A stretch of DNA of 64,000 nt from Ceratorhiza oryzae-sativae (taxonomy: Eukaryota > Basidiomycota > Agaricomycetes > Cantharellales > Ceratobasidiaceae): assembly GCA_030998015.1 (NCBI GenBank), contig JARWMV010000234.1, positions 2,108,001 through 2,172,000 of the forward strand, given 5' to 3'. The notes beneath the pieces are model-generated. The model was not told where the DNA came from. It searched no databases and was given only the letters and a program-made list of their open reading frames with translations. Shown here piece after piece: positions 12,237 to 27,511 of the stretch. A program made the translations under genes and the position numbers. Within the stretch, counting starts at the first letter, position 1. Each line of letters begins with the position of its first letter.

Positions 12237-14014
12237 CTACATTGCGCGTTTAACGATTTTGATTGGCTCGCCGCCTCGACCGGCAACGAGGTCCATCATA
12301 TCCACCACCGCCCTCCAAGCTACGGGCGAAAGGAACATTTGCGCATGATCCAGTCCCCCGAGATACATGGCCAGGATATTCGGCGTATCCTTACATTGAA
12401 CTGGGACGAGGGACGAAGGCGGAATTTCAGGCGGCACAAAAGGCCATGGATCAGCCAGCTGGTCGATCGGAGGCTGTAGTCCGGTGAGATACGTCCAAAT
12501 AGCAGGAGCATCTAGTATAATATCCTTCCCACTCAAGACAACCGCCACTCTTGGCCTGTCATCCCCAGAACCAGACCGACCAATGTTCGCCAATTCTTCT
12601 TTCCACACGATATTCTCCATCCAAAAGAAATGCCGAGTGAGCGTATGCGCAACACCTGGATCTGTGCACGCGAAATAGTACAATTCGTGCTCGTTTGCGG
12701 CTTGTGGAGGGCGGTAGAGAAAGTTTCGTGCGACCGAGGGGAGGTGGAGGAGGATCGAGATTGGGTCCAAAAGCACGAGCGAGGACGGGGGTCCAAGGTC
12801 ATTGTCGGACGACGACTCTGAGACGGAGTGAGAAGGTTTGATGAGGCTCGTTGCGAGGCCGGTTCCATAAGAGTGTGCAGTGATCGAGTAGTCGTGGATA
12901 GCGTGGTGTGCAAAGATGGCTTGGATCGAGGTCCGGAATAAGGATTGGGGTGGGGGTGGGGCAGTTAGGCGGGATGAGATGTGCAAGAGCTCCGGGATGA
13001 TGATGGGTGTATCGGGGTGATTTTTGGAGTAGCTGGTGAGCATGGGAGCGTATGGAAATAGGCCAATGCCGATTCCATGTAGGAAGAGGAGAGCGGTTTC
13101 GTTCATGCTGGGATTTCTTGGTGGGCGATACCAGTACGATAGTGTTTCGGAAGGCGAGTGGGAAGAAAACGCAGTGTAAGGGCGAGGAGGAAACACGGCC
13201 TGGGGAGAGGTGTAGTGCCTGAATCCTGAGCGAATAAGATACATTGCAACGAGGGTATCCACAAGCATGATGGTCTGCAAAAAGTCACTATTCCTGGGTA
13301 CGAATGGTGCCCAAATAAGCCTACCATATAATAGATAAAGGGCCGGTGATAAACCACAACATCGTCCAACGTGAGTCGGATACTATTGATGCTCTCATTT
13401 CGCCCATCCGGGATCTCTCGCCCTAGGCTTTGTTCCAAAAGACGAACGTAATCGTCGATTTCATCCTGAACCTCGGGCTCTGATTGAGGAGTCGAAAAGA
13501 ACCCCCAGAGGAGCCAGTCTTTGATATTCTCTTTTCGGATAGTCGAGTCGTTCGAGGTGGAAGGGAGATGCCACCCGGTCAGAAACTCGTCGGTGTTGGT
13601 CATATTCTCTCTGCATCTGTTGAGTAGTTCGGAGCGGGCGTTACGGGATAAACGAGGTGGATGAGCTGCTGGCTGGCGTCGGGTTAGAACCAGCACTTGG
13701 CGGTGGGGGTATCTGATGGAGCATTTACGTACTTTTTGAATGTGAATTTTACGGGGCAGATAGACAAGCAGGTAGAACGTGCACTCGCTTAGGGCGTAGA
13801 TGTTTAGCAGAGTATAATCTCCAAGCGGATACGCGGGTATAAGACACGTGAGGCCAAGGTGTAAGAAGGATGCTGGCGTTATAGACCTGAGTCCATAGAT
13901 AATTGTGACGATGATATAATGCTCCAGGGCAGAAGTTCCAATAAACATTGTAAGCAGCAACACAGGGCTAGAGTCGTGGGCTGCCTGGAATGGGCGACAA
14001 CGATGGCCGTGCAC
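12237..14014 (-). CDS. membrane-anchored alpha/beta hydrolase
   Basis: Three-exon gene. The N-terminal exon (to about 13730) is hydrophobic with likely membrane helices (YIIVTIIYGLRSITPASF, then TFYLLVYL). The middle exon contains DEFLTGWHLPSTSNDSTIRK, and the last starts at ACC ATC ATG after a GTAGGC/TTGCAG intron. The hydrolase fold is supported by an LFLHGIGIGLFPY oxyanion-type strand-loop, the nucleophile elbow AHSYGT (Ser), the acid in VVLSGKDIILDA (Asp) and the base in GGLDHAQM (His). The elbow has Ala where the family more often has Gly. Substrate is unknown. Alternative starts exist at 14014 and 13948. It is divergent from the PRP4 kinase gene 180 bp away, suggesting a shared promoter region. 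Confidence 0.75.
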
Positions 14015-14195
14015 ATTGGTGGGGATGATGGCATTGGGCGCTTGTGGACGGCCAAGTCAGCGCTGACAGAGGTGCGCTCAACGACCACCAGCCAAGGACC
14101 GAGTGGGCGACACATAAACTCTCTACTCGTGCGGTGTTCACGCCCCACATCCGTCGGCGTCGTTTGCTAACCTTTTTACAACCAGCAAACAATAC

Positions 14196-16791
<2,596 letters not shown>

Positions 16792-17010
16792 AAACTCGAG
16801 CATCATTTACCATTATGTCGGACCTGTCGTAACGAGATAGTATTGAATGCATGTTCAGTTATCAGAGTTATGAGCACAAATGACGTTCCATATATGACAT
16901 GTATGCACGGTGAAAAAGATATGAGTTTAATCCAGGAAGTACAGATACACAGGTTCAATTTCGTCATTCATAGGATTATCAACTACATCATGTCTACACT
17001 CCGCTGCTGT

Positions 17011-20000
17011 TCAGCGAGTAGGCGCATATACCTGGGTCCACTCCGTACCAAATTTGAACTTGGAGAAATCAAACCATACTTGATGCTGGTCCGGATCCGC
17101 TGAAATGCTGAAGATCGAGTGATCCACCTGTTCTCGCCGGTATTCTGGTGGGATCCAGAACAAACGTCTGCCGTCATCAGCGTCGCAGACCCATCCTTCA
17201 TGGTCCAAGAGGCGTTGAAGCTGGAATGCAGGTACATGGGTGTATGAAGCAGTGGCGGGTCTAGAAGAGCCCGGGGTCAGCTAGTAACACAAGGTGATTG
17301 AGTTGGGTGCAAAGACAAACCTGGAGGAATAGAAAATGATGTCCTGAGAGGTAGACGGTCTAGGAGGCTCGTGAGCATTCCAGACTCGTACTGTCTCGTG
17401 ATCAGAGCCAGAGACAATGCGACGACCATCAGGTGAGAATGCGACAGAATTAACATCGCCTGTATGACCCTGCAGAGGCTCGAGAAGGGCTGCGCCAGTC
17501 TGCGCATCCCACACTCGTACTGTCTCATCCCAAGAGCCAGAGACAATGCGACGACCATCAGGTGAGAATGCGACAGAATTAACACCTCCTGTATGACCCT
17601 GCAGAGGCTCGAGAAGGGCTGCGCCAGTCTGCGCATCCCACACTCGTACTGTGTGATCGGAAGAGCCAGAGACAATGCGACGACCATCAGGTGAGAATGC
17701 GACAGAATTAACACCTCCTGTATGACCCTGCAGAGGCTCGAGAAGGGCTGCGCCAGTCTGCGCATCCCACACTCGTACTGTGTGATCGGAAGAGCCAGAG
17801 ACAATGCGACGACCATCAGGTGAGAATGCGACAGATTTAACAACGCCTGTATGACCCTGCAGAGGCTCGAGAAGGGCTGCGCCAGTCTGCGCATCCCACA
17901 CTCGTACTGTCTCATCCCAAGAGCCAGAGACAATGCGACGACCATCAGGTGAGAATGCGACAGAATTAACACCTCCTGTATGACCCTGCAGAGGCTCGAG
18001 AAGGGCTGCGCCAGTCTGCGCATCCCACACTCGTACTGTGTGATCGGAAGAGCCAGAGACAATGCGACGACCATCAGGTGAGAATGCGACAGAATTAACA
18101 CCTCCTGTATGACCCTGCAGAGGCTCGAGAAGGGCTGCGCCAGTCTGCGCATCCCACACTCGTACTGTGTGATCGGAAGAGCCAGAGACAATGCGACGAC
18201 CATCAGGTGAGAATGCGACAGAATTAACATCGCCTGTATGACCCTGCAGAGGCTCGAGAAGGGCTGCGCCAGTCTGCGCATCCCACACTCGTACTGTCTC
18301 ATCCCAAGAGCCAGAGACAATGCGACGACCATCAGGTGAGAATGCGACAGAATTAACATCGCCTGTATGACCCTGCAGAGGCTCGAGAAGGGCTGTGCCA
18401 GTCTGCGCATCCCACACTCGTACTGTCTCATCCCAAGAGCCAGAGACAATGCGACGACCATCAGGTGAGAATGCGACAGATGTAACAAGGTCTCTATGAC
18501 CCTGCAGAGGCTCGAGAAGGGCTGCGCCAGTCTGCGCATCCCACACTCGTACTGTGTGATCGGAAGAGCCAGAGACAATGCGACGACCATCAGGTGAGAA
18601 TGCGACAGAATTAACATCGCCTGTATGACCCTGCAGAGGCTCGAGAAGGGCTGCGCCAGTCTGCGCATCCCACACTCGTACTGTCTCATCCCAAGAGCCA
18701 GAGACAATGCGACGACCATCAGGTGAGAATGCGACAGAATTAACATCGCCTGTATGACCCTGCAGAGGCTCGAGAAGGGCTGTGCCAGTCTGCGCATCCC
18801 ACACTCGTACTGTCTCATCCCAAGAGCCAGAGACAATGCGACGACCATCAGGTGAGAATGCGACAGATGTAACAAGGTCTCTATGACCCTGCAGAGGCTC
18901 GAGAAGGGCTGCGCCAGTCTGCGCATCCCACACTCGTACTGTCTGATCCCAAGAGCCAGAGACAATGCGACGACCATCAGGTGAGAATGCGACAGAATTA
19001 ACACCTCCTGTATGACCCTGCAGAGGCTCGAGAAGGGCTGCGCCAGTCTGCGCATCCCACACTCGTACTGTGTGATCCCAAGAGCCAGAGACAATGCGAC
19101 GACCATCAGGTGAGAATGCGACAGAATTAACATCGCCTGTATGACCCTGCAGAGGCTCGAGAAGGGCTGCGCCAGTCTGCGCATCCCACACTCGTACTGT
19201 CTCATCCCAAGAGCCAGAGACAATGCGACGACCATCAGGTGAGAATGCGACAGAATTAACATCGCCTGTATGACCCTGCAGAGGCTCGAGAAGGGCTGCG
19301 CCAGTCTGCGCATCCCACACTCGTACTGTCTCATCCCAAGAGCCAGAGACAATGCGACGACCATCAGGTGAGAATGCGACAGAATTAACACCTCCTGTAT
19401 GACCCTGCAGAGGCTCGAGAAGGGCTGCGCCAGTCTGCGCATCCCACACTCGTACTGTGTGATCGGAAGAGCCAGAGACAATGCGACGACCATCAGGTGA
19501 GAATGCGACAGAATTAACATCGCCTGTATGACCCTGCAGAGGCTCGAGAAGGGCTGCGCCAGTCTGCGCATCCCACACTCGTACTGTGTGATCGGAAGAG
19601 CCAGAGACAATACGACGACCATCATAAGAAATGCTAATGCTAATGATCCTGCCTGCTTCCTTGATTGTACGAACACATGGCAAATTCCAGATGTTCGTAC
19701 CGCCTGCTATTCGTAAAATGTTCGGGAAGTCCGATTTCAGCTTGCGCAGGGCTGCGTAGTTTGCTATGCCAAATGGGAGCGCAGATACATAAACATGCGA
19801 GGTGCTTTGCGAAATCAGCGGGTACACAGCAGTTAAAAATCGATCCAATTCTGCTGCCGTCTTCATATATTTATGGGCATTTACCTGTGTGCAGATTTCT
19901 ACAGTCAGACCAAGTTCGTTTCGTTATTTTAAATAGCTACTTGCCATGGACCAAGAACTCAATACAGCCATGCTTGAGGTAATCACATTTAACTCGTCAA

Positions 20001-22913
20001 CGAGACTCAACACCTCGATCCAGAACATCAAGTGTCTCCGATTGAGCAGCTGGTCTAGCAAATCTTCTGTACGCCCGTCAAGCAATTCGTACTTTTGCTG
20101 GGCAAGGTGAGACATCCAGTATACACAACTATATAGCACGTGTGGTTTGACGTTGGCGGACACTCGATCCTGGAGGTCTAAGATATCGTGGTTCATTATG
20201 CATGAGTTGGGCAAATCACAAATGTTGAATTTTAGGTGTTTCAGCATTATCTCTAAACAAGATGCTGCTAACTCCGCGTTCTGTTCGACCAAGTTGACGC
20301 GATACGCCGGAGGGCAGTCTTCCCCAGTCATATAGTCACTGAACGACTGGTGTAAGGCCCGGACTGCGCTAGTTTGATCCCTATATAAAACTGAGCCGAG
20401 ACGGCTGATCACCCGGGATAGCATGTAGGGTTCCACTCGCTTAGATATCATTGCCGCTAGCCCAGCATCTGGGAGAGGTCGCCGGGAACCGGTAAGGATG
20501 ACCGCGCCAACACAAAGTCGAATGATTTCGGCGCTCTCGTTGGCGACTCCGAGTCCTTCGTTTAAAGCAATTGTGTACATCTGTGAGATTGCCTCTTTCG
20601 CATTATCAGGTTGTTTCTCCTCGAGCATCTGCTTCAGTGTATGAGAAGGCCTTATGCTCTGTTGAATCAGGTTGCAGGCAGTTCGTGCCCATATGAATAA
20701 GCCATTGGATCTGTGAGTCAATTCTTCCAAGTCAGCCTCGTCTGGCCATTGTGATTGCCCTGTTGCACCGGGAGGAATAGCGAGCATGCGGCTACGGACG
20801 TATGCCAGCACATCTCTGAATATGCTTGCCCGGTCCTCAGCAAATAGGTCACGTCGTCGGATAAACCCTGCTTGGATGGGATCCAGAAAAAGGAGGATCT
20901 CTTCGTTTGGTCGACTTGTTAGCATTAATTTTAGCCAAGGAGCGAGCTTTGTCATTTCCAGCAAGTAGTCCAGAAGTTCCACTCGAGTGTCGGGGTCCCC
21001 AGCTTCGTCCAGCGCATCAACAACAATAGTCAGTATACCATCAGGCTGTGATTCATTTGTGATCATAGACTGAAGTGGTTCAGCTATTAGTCCTATAAAC
21101 CTCGTCTTCATGGCCGAGTAAGCAATCCCTGGGTTGTTGCGTAGTGCCTCTGCGAGTCTAGCGCCGTATTCCGCGCATTTGAAACCAAGGCATGCGGCTA
21201 AGTGTGATAACACGTTCTTAGGCTCCCGCAGATATGGGCTATCGCGTTTACAGAAAAAGGTTCCAGCAAGTGAGCCGCTATGCTGCCAGGACTCCGCGAC
21301 CGAGGTTGCTACAGCGCTTTTCCCACAGCCAGCTGGACCGTATAGCCAGAAAATCGAGGAGCCAGCATCATGGACCGAACTGCTGATTTCGTTAATGATT
21401 TCTCCTCTTGTTCCTTCAAGGCAACCCCGACTAGGGTCAAAGTACCCATCAATAGTAAGGAGTTTTTCGAGCAGCGCCCGACCGGCTGCAACAAAAATGT
21501 GCTGTCAGTCACCCGATTGGTTATCGAGTTCAGAGGCGCATATACCATCATCCAATAATATCTCAACTCGCTGCACGACCTGGCAATCCATTCCTCTATC
21601 GAAGTCCTCCTTCAGCTTGCTAAACCGTTGAATGAAATCGGCTACTTTAACTTGATCCGATGACGACGGGAGGGCTTGGAATGTGCGACCTATGCAATTG
21701 ATATGAAGCCAATCCAACCTAAATGAGACAGACGTATCGACGTCTTACCTGATACTCGAGTAGACTTGTATTCTATTATAAACCGCGATGTATCCTCGAT
21801 AAGATTCAAGAGGCTCTCAATCGTGCTCTTTAAGCTTAAAGTCCTCACTCGATCCTCAAGAGCGACCACGTGAGGCAGTAAACCACCCATAGTGTTTAAT
21901 AGATCTGCCAAAAGAGCATCGCACTGGTCTTGTTGTTTCAGAATCTATCCTCGTTTTGTGAGTCCACTGTATGCTACCGAAACGCTCCGCAGCAGAGAAT
22001 TCCATCATTACTTACCTCCCAAGCCTTTTGGAATAAATCCGTTGTTTGCTTTACGGTCGCGTTTAGCTGAGCAACTGAAGTTAGGACTAGTGTCACAGTG
22101 CAATATGTGTGTACAACCTCTCCCAGAGATTCCCCAATCTTCAAAACTCTGTCTGCAACGCGTTTCGCTTGTCCAAATCGAGACATAAACTTGCAGAAGC
22201 CTCTAATGCTTCATTCGCGGCATCAAGGTTAGCTAGTGCGGTGCTCGCGTTCTAGGTTGGCGTGTTAATCCACGAATACTTGGTCATAATAAATCTCTTA
22301 CATTGTTGACCTGAACCGTTTTCAAAGTCACTTGAAAGGGAACACTTGACTCGGGTTGAAGCGCTGCAATACGTGGTTTAGTTGATCCTTGGAGTCTTGG
22401 GATAGGCGCGCCATGGCTGTCTCACCAGCGATATTGACGATGCTACTGGTCGTCATTTCATGCGCTTTGAAGTTGATTTGACCTAGTCGTTTCCGCACCT
22501 TCTCGAGCCAGTAAATTTTATACACTCGAATCTCGATTGAATCGTTTAAACCGACGTCTCTAGGATGACTGGCAGGTGTAGCTGAATAACACAAACCAGA
22601 TGACTAGCGCTTACATCGGGTTAATATCTTTCCATTGAAGGTCTTGGCTGTTATCGATTGAATTCAAATTGAACAAAAACCTCTGGTTGCACAGTAGTTT
22701 GATATTGATGGGATGTTTAGGACGTTTATCAAACGTAATGTCGATCGCTGGAGCAATGATCGTTAGCCCTGAGGAACGAGATCGAATGATTCAAGTGCAA
22801 TACATTGGATGCGAAGCCGAACCCTCGGGCTAGGGGTCGGTGTCAACGTTTCGTCTATGTGCCAGGAGGCTAGTGACTTACTTGGTTGTATTCTGTAACC
22901 CCGTATCCTCCAT
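17011..22913 (-). CDS. C2-NACHT-WD40 STAND (NLR-like) receptor
   Basis: Fungal NLR-like protein of the HET-D/HET-E class, expected to act in non-self recognition or programmed cell death. Domain order: short first exon at 22913 (MEDTGLQ); C2-like beta domain (VRLRIQCIALESFDL, ITFDKRP, IEIRVYKIYWLEKVRKRLG); a helical segment; NACHT with Walker A GPAGCGKS (about 21315) and Walker B TIVVDALDEAG; a helical/winged region to 19945; a GC-AG intron (19944-19885); 18 WD40 blades; and a C-terminal tail (LDHEGWVCDADD through GTEWTQVYAP) after an intron near 17320-17262. An apparent 1-nt deletion near 22775 breaks the C2 frame. The blades are nearly identical, the hallmark of rapidly evolving recognition repeats in this family. 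Confidence 0.85.
17413..19622 (-). repeat. 18-blade WD40 tandem array, exact 129-bp period
   Basis: Eighteen WD40 blades repeat every 129 bp: the same landmark falls at 17413 and at 19606, exactly 17 x 129 apart. Most of each blade is identical. Variation is concentrated in the residues after SGS (SDHT, WDET or WDQT), in the DV/GV/VV or RDLV stretch after the QGH motif, and in the following N/T/K. A three-blade order recurs: blades 6-8 match 9-11, and 12-14 resemble 15-17. The repeat makes a long shadow frame on the same strand that is not a gene. Confidence 0.95.
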
Positions 22914-23441
22914 TGTGGCGTGGAGTGGTTGAGGGGAAACCCAGAGCGCCGGTCGGCAGGCAATATATGTAATGCGTTACAGCAAATGGGACAAGTAGGC
23001 GCCCAGGCTCGATTCTGTCTGATAGTGCATCGCTTGTAGTCTGCTGTTCGGTGATATATCTGGACTTCATGCACGTAAGGCTTCCGATTTGATAATGTAA
23101 TATACACACAACACCTTTGGCTCATACGGCGTAGGGAAGTCTCGGGAAGAGCCTCTTCCTTCGTCTGAGCGGTATTTGTGGCTTCAACAGGTAACGTGAA
23201 GCGCCAATATACACGGAACAGGCACACGAGAATCGATCACGAATGGCCTTTATGCGGGTTGTCGCGATATATTCATTTCCGTCTATATGCGAAAAAGATG
23301 ATGGAGAATAACGTAAAAAAAGCAGAAATAGAACATGATTAAACAAAACATGGTCACGAGTAGGTCGTTGTCAGGTTGTGCCCGTAAATTTTTCATCGCC
23401 AAAAAAAAAAAAAACGCCAAGACTGGTCCCCCTCTCGGACC
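22914..23441. other. intergenic between receptor and MFS relict
   Basis: About 530 bp upstream of the receptor start and downstream of the MFS 3' end. It holds only short open frames and an A-run at 23402-23414. No further feature is recognised; it probably includes the receptor promoter. Confidence 0.4.
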
Positions 23442-23654
23442 CTATTCGGACGGCGCATACTTGGACTTTCTTCGAATCAAGGCACCGTATCGCTTCAGGA
23501 CAAATGGAATAGGGATCGTGGCAAGCGCGATGGCTCCCAACACCGTGCTGGCTATCCTCGGGTTCAAGTCCTCGTACATGTTTGTCGCGAACAAGGGAAA
23601 CCCTGCACCAAACATTGATCGAGCGATGGTCGAGATGGCGAGCGCTGATGCAGC
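23442..23654 (-). pseudogene. MFS transporter, C-terminal fragment
   Basis: Encodes the last two membrane helices of a major facilitator superfamily transporter of the drug:H+ antiporter (DHA1) type: ASALAISTIARSMFGAGFP, then VLGAIALATIPIPFVLKRYG, ending in a basic tail and a stop at 23442. There is no start or upstream part here. The missing portion is at 46241-47580 on the same strand. The GCTGC (minus sense) at 23654-23650 is one copy of the duplication made by element A. Joined to 46241, the frame runs on without a gap. Confidence 0.88.
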
Positions 23655-24120
23655 TGTTAAACTCAAGGTAGCGGGCAGGCTACATGGTGGTTAGGTGAAA
23701 TCTCTCTCTCGTGTAAAATTTTCTACTGCGATGCCTAAATACAGTGATACGAATCACATGACTCAATGCGTCACCGTATGAAATCAACCTGCGGAATCTT
23801 CGGATGAAATAGAGTTTGCTCAAAGCGGCAAAGTAACAAGCGATTTTTGGTATGTCAAACGTACTGGTTTTTAGTACGTTTCGTACGGCAAGAAACAGAC
23901 TAAAAAGGGACCATCTTAACATACCGGTTTTCCAACAGATCAGACTCAAATCCAAGCAGTACGTATCATACTGATTCTGTACGTGTAGCTGGTTGCTGTC
24001 AATCTTGTATGTCTGTGGTGATCTAGGATATATCATACCAATGTTAGTTTGGCATGAACTAGGATGTTGTTCAAAACCTGTAACGTACCAAAAGTTGAAC
24101 ATAGAATCAGCACTCAATCA
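23655..24120. repeat. left subterminal region of element A
   Basis: Non-coding, with repeated CGTAC/TACCGG-type motifs and the inverted-repeat segment at 23800-23810 that has a partner near the right end. CpG content is normal here, then falls sharply toward the tnp2 segment. Confidence 0.5.
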
Positions 24121-27100
24121 ATAGAATTGCATTGCAGTCACAACAAATGTATGATAGTATCACAAGTCATGATATCATGTTATTCTTAGTGGATATTACA
24201 AGAAGTACATTCTGTCGTATAAATTAGATGCCCAAAATCTGCTTACCTTAGTCTGGATCAACCACCTCATCAAGCATATCAATCTGTCCAACTGCTGTAT
24301 CCTGTTGGACAATGTATGATGCACCAAGTGGTGATTGCACCCATCCGACCAAGCAATCAATCTTGGATGCATCAAGGATCTTGGGTGAGACATATTTTCC
24401 ACCCCTGAGGCCATACTGTGTGATTCCAGATGAGGCAATGTGGCGAAGGTAGGGGATTGGGGAGACAACAGCAAGCACCATGTCATCTAGATGTGGATAA
24501 AACACACCAGCAGACCTAACATGCTGGAGGAAGGCTGCATTGATTACAAGAAACTGTTCAGCACAACCGTAGCCAAATGTTTCCTTGTCAAGAACCACAG
24601 CTGGACCCCTGTCCCATCGCCAGTGCAAGTTAACTGACCAGTACTACAGAACAGTCTAGGGGTTAGTGCCAAGAATACTTGCATAAAAAAACAACCTACC
24701 ATGACATGGGAGGCATCACACAACTTGCAGTTGTTGGCCACAATATGGTGGCCCCAAATGAGATCTCCACCAGTAACATTGCCTGCCTCATTCCTGATGA
24801 TCTGCTGCATCTTCCCCCAGGCAACAAATAGGTGGTCCAATAGCTTGTTCTGGATGAAAGCGGCACTGACAGGGATTCGTGTAGAAATAAACTCAGCAAC
24901 CTTGCAGATCAAAGGCCCCTGTATAGAGTGTTCATGTCTAGGCTTCACAAAAACAAGATCCTTGTATGCCTCATAGCATGTGCCTGTGGCAATGTTCTCC
25001 TGACACATCTCCAGATCCAGCTCCTTGGCAAGGCCATACAAATGCTTGATCTGGCTGAGCTGAGATAGTTGGAGTACGTGTTGATTAATGCTTGAGTATG
25101 GATAACGTTGGCTCTTGTTGGCACAACCAATGGCACCACAGAATGGCTCCATGGGGAAGGCCCAATAGCACCACACAGGGCCCATTGCCTCAATGTCATC
25201 AGCTATATGAAGGAGAGCATGGAGGGGGAGTGTGCAAGCTGGAAGACAGGTGCGGTCAGCTCGATAGTAGTACCTGTGTGCTGCAGCAATAGTTTAGTCA
25301 GCACCAAGAAACCAGCACAGAACATCAAGGAACTCATACCTCTTGTAGTCCTGCACCCACTGCACAAACCCTCGCCGGATCTCATCCATGTCAACATGCC
25401 TGACATCAAGTCTGATGCATAATTTGATCAGCTTGACTAGCCAAACAAAGTGGTGATAGTACTGGGGGCATGTGAAGTGGTGATGAAGGAGAGCAGGACC
25501 AATGAGCATTGCAAAGAGCAACATGCTCTCTGACATGGTCTCTTGTGGTTTTGTGTCAAGGTTTGGTACACAACAACCAAACACTGCTGGAATTGTGTCA
25601 CCACTATTGGCACAAGCAGTGCCAACTGCAGTCCAGACCTTGTCCAGGAGTTGGTAATCCTTGTTGTTGGTCCCAAATGTGGACCATCGACCATGCCTGG
25701 TCCAGAGCCCTATGAGTGTCAGGAGAATGTTCTTGAACATGACATGCATAAAATCATGTGGGAACAAGGTAGGGAATTCCAGTGAGGCCAGACATGCAAG
25801 GGGTGAAAGACTGTTAACACCAGTGTCTTGTGAGAGGACCTGCTCAGCAGCATCGTTGACAGCACCCTGAACATTGAGTGCCTGCTGGACATGGTTGGTG
25901 TGGGAGCGGCAAGGTAGATTGAGAGGATCATAGTGTTGAACCTTGGTACGTGGGACAAAGGGTTGGGAAAGGGGAACATAGAGGGTTTGTTTGCCACAGC
26001 TGGCCCCTCCCTGGTTTACACCCTCAATCTTGCATGCACAACAGGGAAATTTACTGTTTGGACCTTTCATGGACATAAGCTTGGCCATTGCAGGCATATC
26101 ACCAAAGGCCATGAGAAGGTAGGTGCAGAGAGAGAATGTATGGCCATCAACAACATCAAAGGCAGGGATGCCACATGCCAGATCATCAAGCTCAGCAATG
26201 AGAGGTTCAAGGTAAGTTGTGAGCTCTTTTGGCACATTTGGGCCAGGGATAACCCCAATGCATAGGATGTGCTGCAGTTGCATATGGATTGAAGGTGGGA
26301 GGTTGTAGTTGAAGAGGATGAGAGGCCAGCAGGTTTGCTTGCAGGACTTGAACAGCCTGAAGCCATCTGTGGATAGTCCCAAAGCAACATCAGTCAGCTT
26401 GGAGAAGTAGTGATGTTCCAGTGTCTCAGCCCCAATGGTGATGCAGCGACCCAGCAACTGGTGGTAGAACGAGCCATCAAAGATATCCAATATTGAGTCT
26501 GGTGACATCTGCTGTTCTGAGTGATACTGCATCTGGTGCGCCATGAGGGGGTTTCGGTAGTAGGCTATGAGGTGGGGCACAAGGGGGATGTATTGGAATT
26601 GCCAACATGGGATACAGCAATCAGGGCAGCAAGGGTCGGGCTGGTAGTGGGGCTCAGAGCAATATGGGCATATCACCTCTTTGGTGTAAGGGCCAGTATA
26701 TGCAACACATGAGTTGACACAACAGTTGATGCTGCTCCCATGTAAGCCTGAGATGACCCCAATGCAAGTTCAGAGCTTGGCCTCTGTGGGGAGGTTGCCA
26801 AGTCGGTCAGGGAACACATGGCGTAGCTTGCTGTAGGATATGCCACTGATGTAGGTTGAGACCTTGAGGTTGAAGGCCTGAACAAGAAGCTTTTGGTGCT
26901 CGGGAAGTTTGTGGTCTGTGTAAACAAATTAGTTTGGTTCTAATTCAACTTTGGTTGATGGGGAACACTTACCACCTGTACACACAAGTTGCAAGAGGAA
27001 CTTGTTAACAAGGTACTCTTCAGCATTCAGGTTTTCAAGCCAAGGAAAGAAATCATGCAACATATACTGAGCCCCTGCATCATCTTCATCAATCAGAGGG

Positions 27101-27511
27101 GGTCAGGGGACTTGAGGTGCAAATTGAGGAGAGGCACTACATGAGGCAGGACTGGGACCAACACCAACAGTATCATGGCAAAAGTCTGGATGTGCAATTT
27201 CAGGAGAGTACCAAGGGAGATCCACCAGTGGATCACAAGGTGGGCAGGCCAAGCAGTCACATAGTGCAGGAGGAGGTGGGCTACATGGAGGTTCACAGCA
27301 GTTGCAGTGGCAAGATGGATGGGTAGGAGGTTGTGGGTTCAGGTCCAGACAAACGCAACCTTCATTCACAGCACACTCGATGATATCATTGGCAGCAGCA
27401 ACCAGGCGGGAGTGTTGTTGTTGTTGCCAGTTGCACCTGTGCTTGAGATGGCAGTGGATGGTATGTAAAGAGACAAAGCGCTTGCACTCAGAACAGTGTC
27501 ATTTGGTGCAT

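Noticed and set aside
17277..19676. Long second minus-strand frame across the WD40 array
   Set aside because: It is an out-of-frame shadow created by the 129-bp repeat (a multiple of three, so any frame lacking a stop in one unit stays open). The other frame contains the WD40 signature.
23442..23694. Plus-strand frame over the MFS C-terminus
   Set aside because: Antisense of the recognisable MFS helices on the minus strand; no homology of its own.
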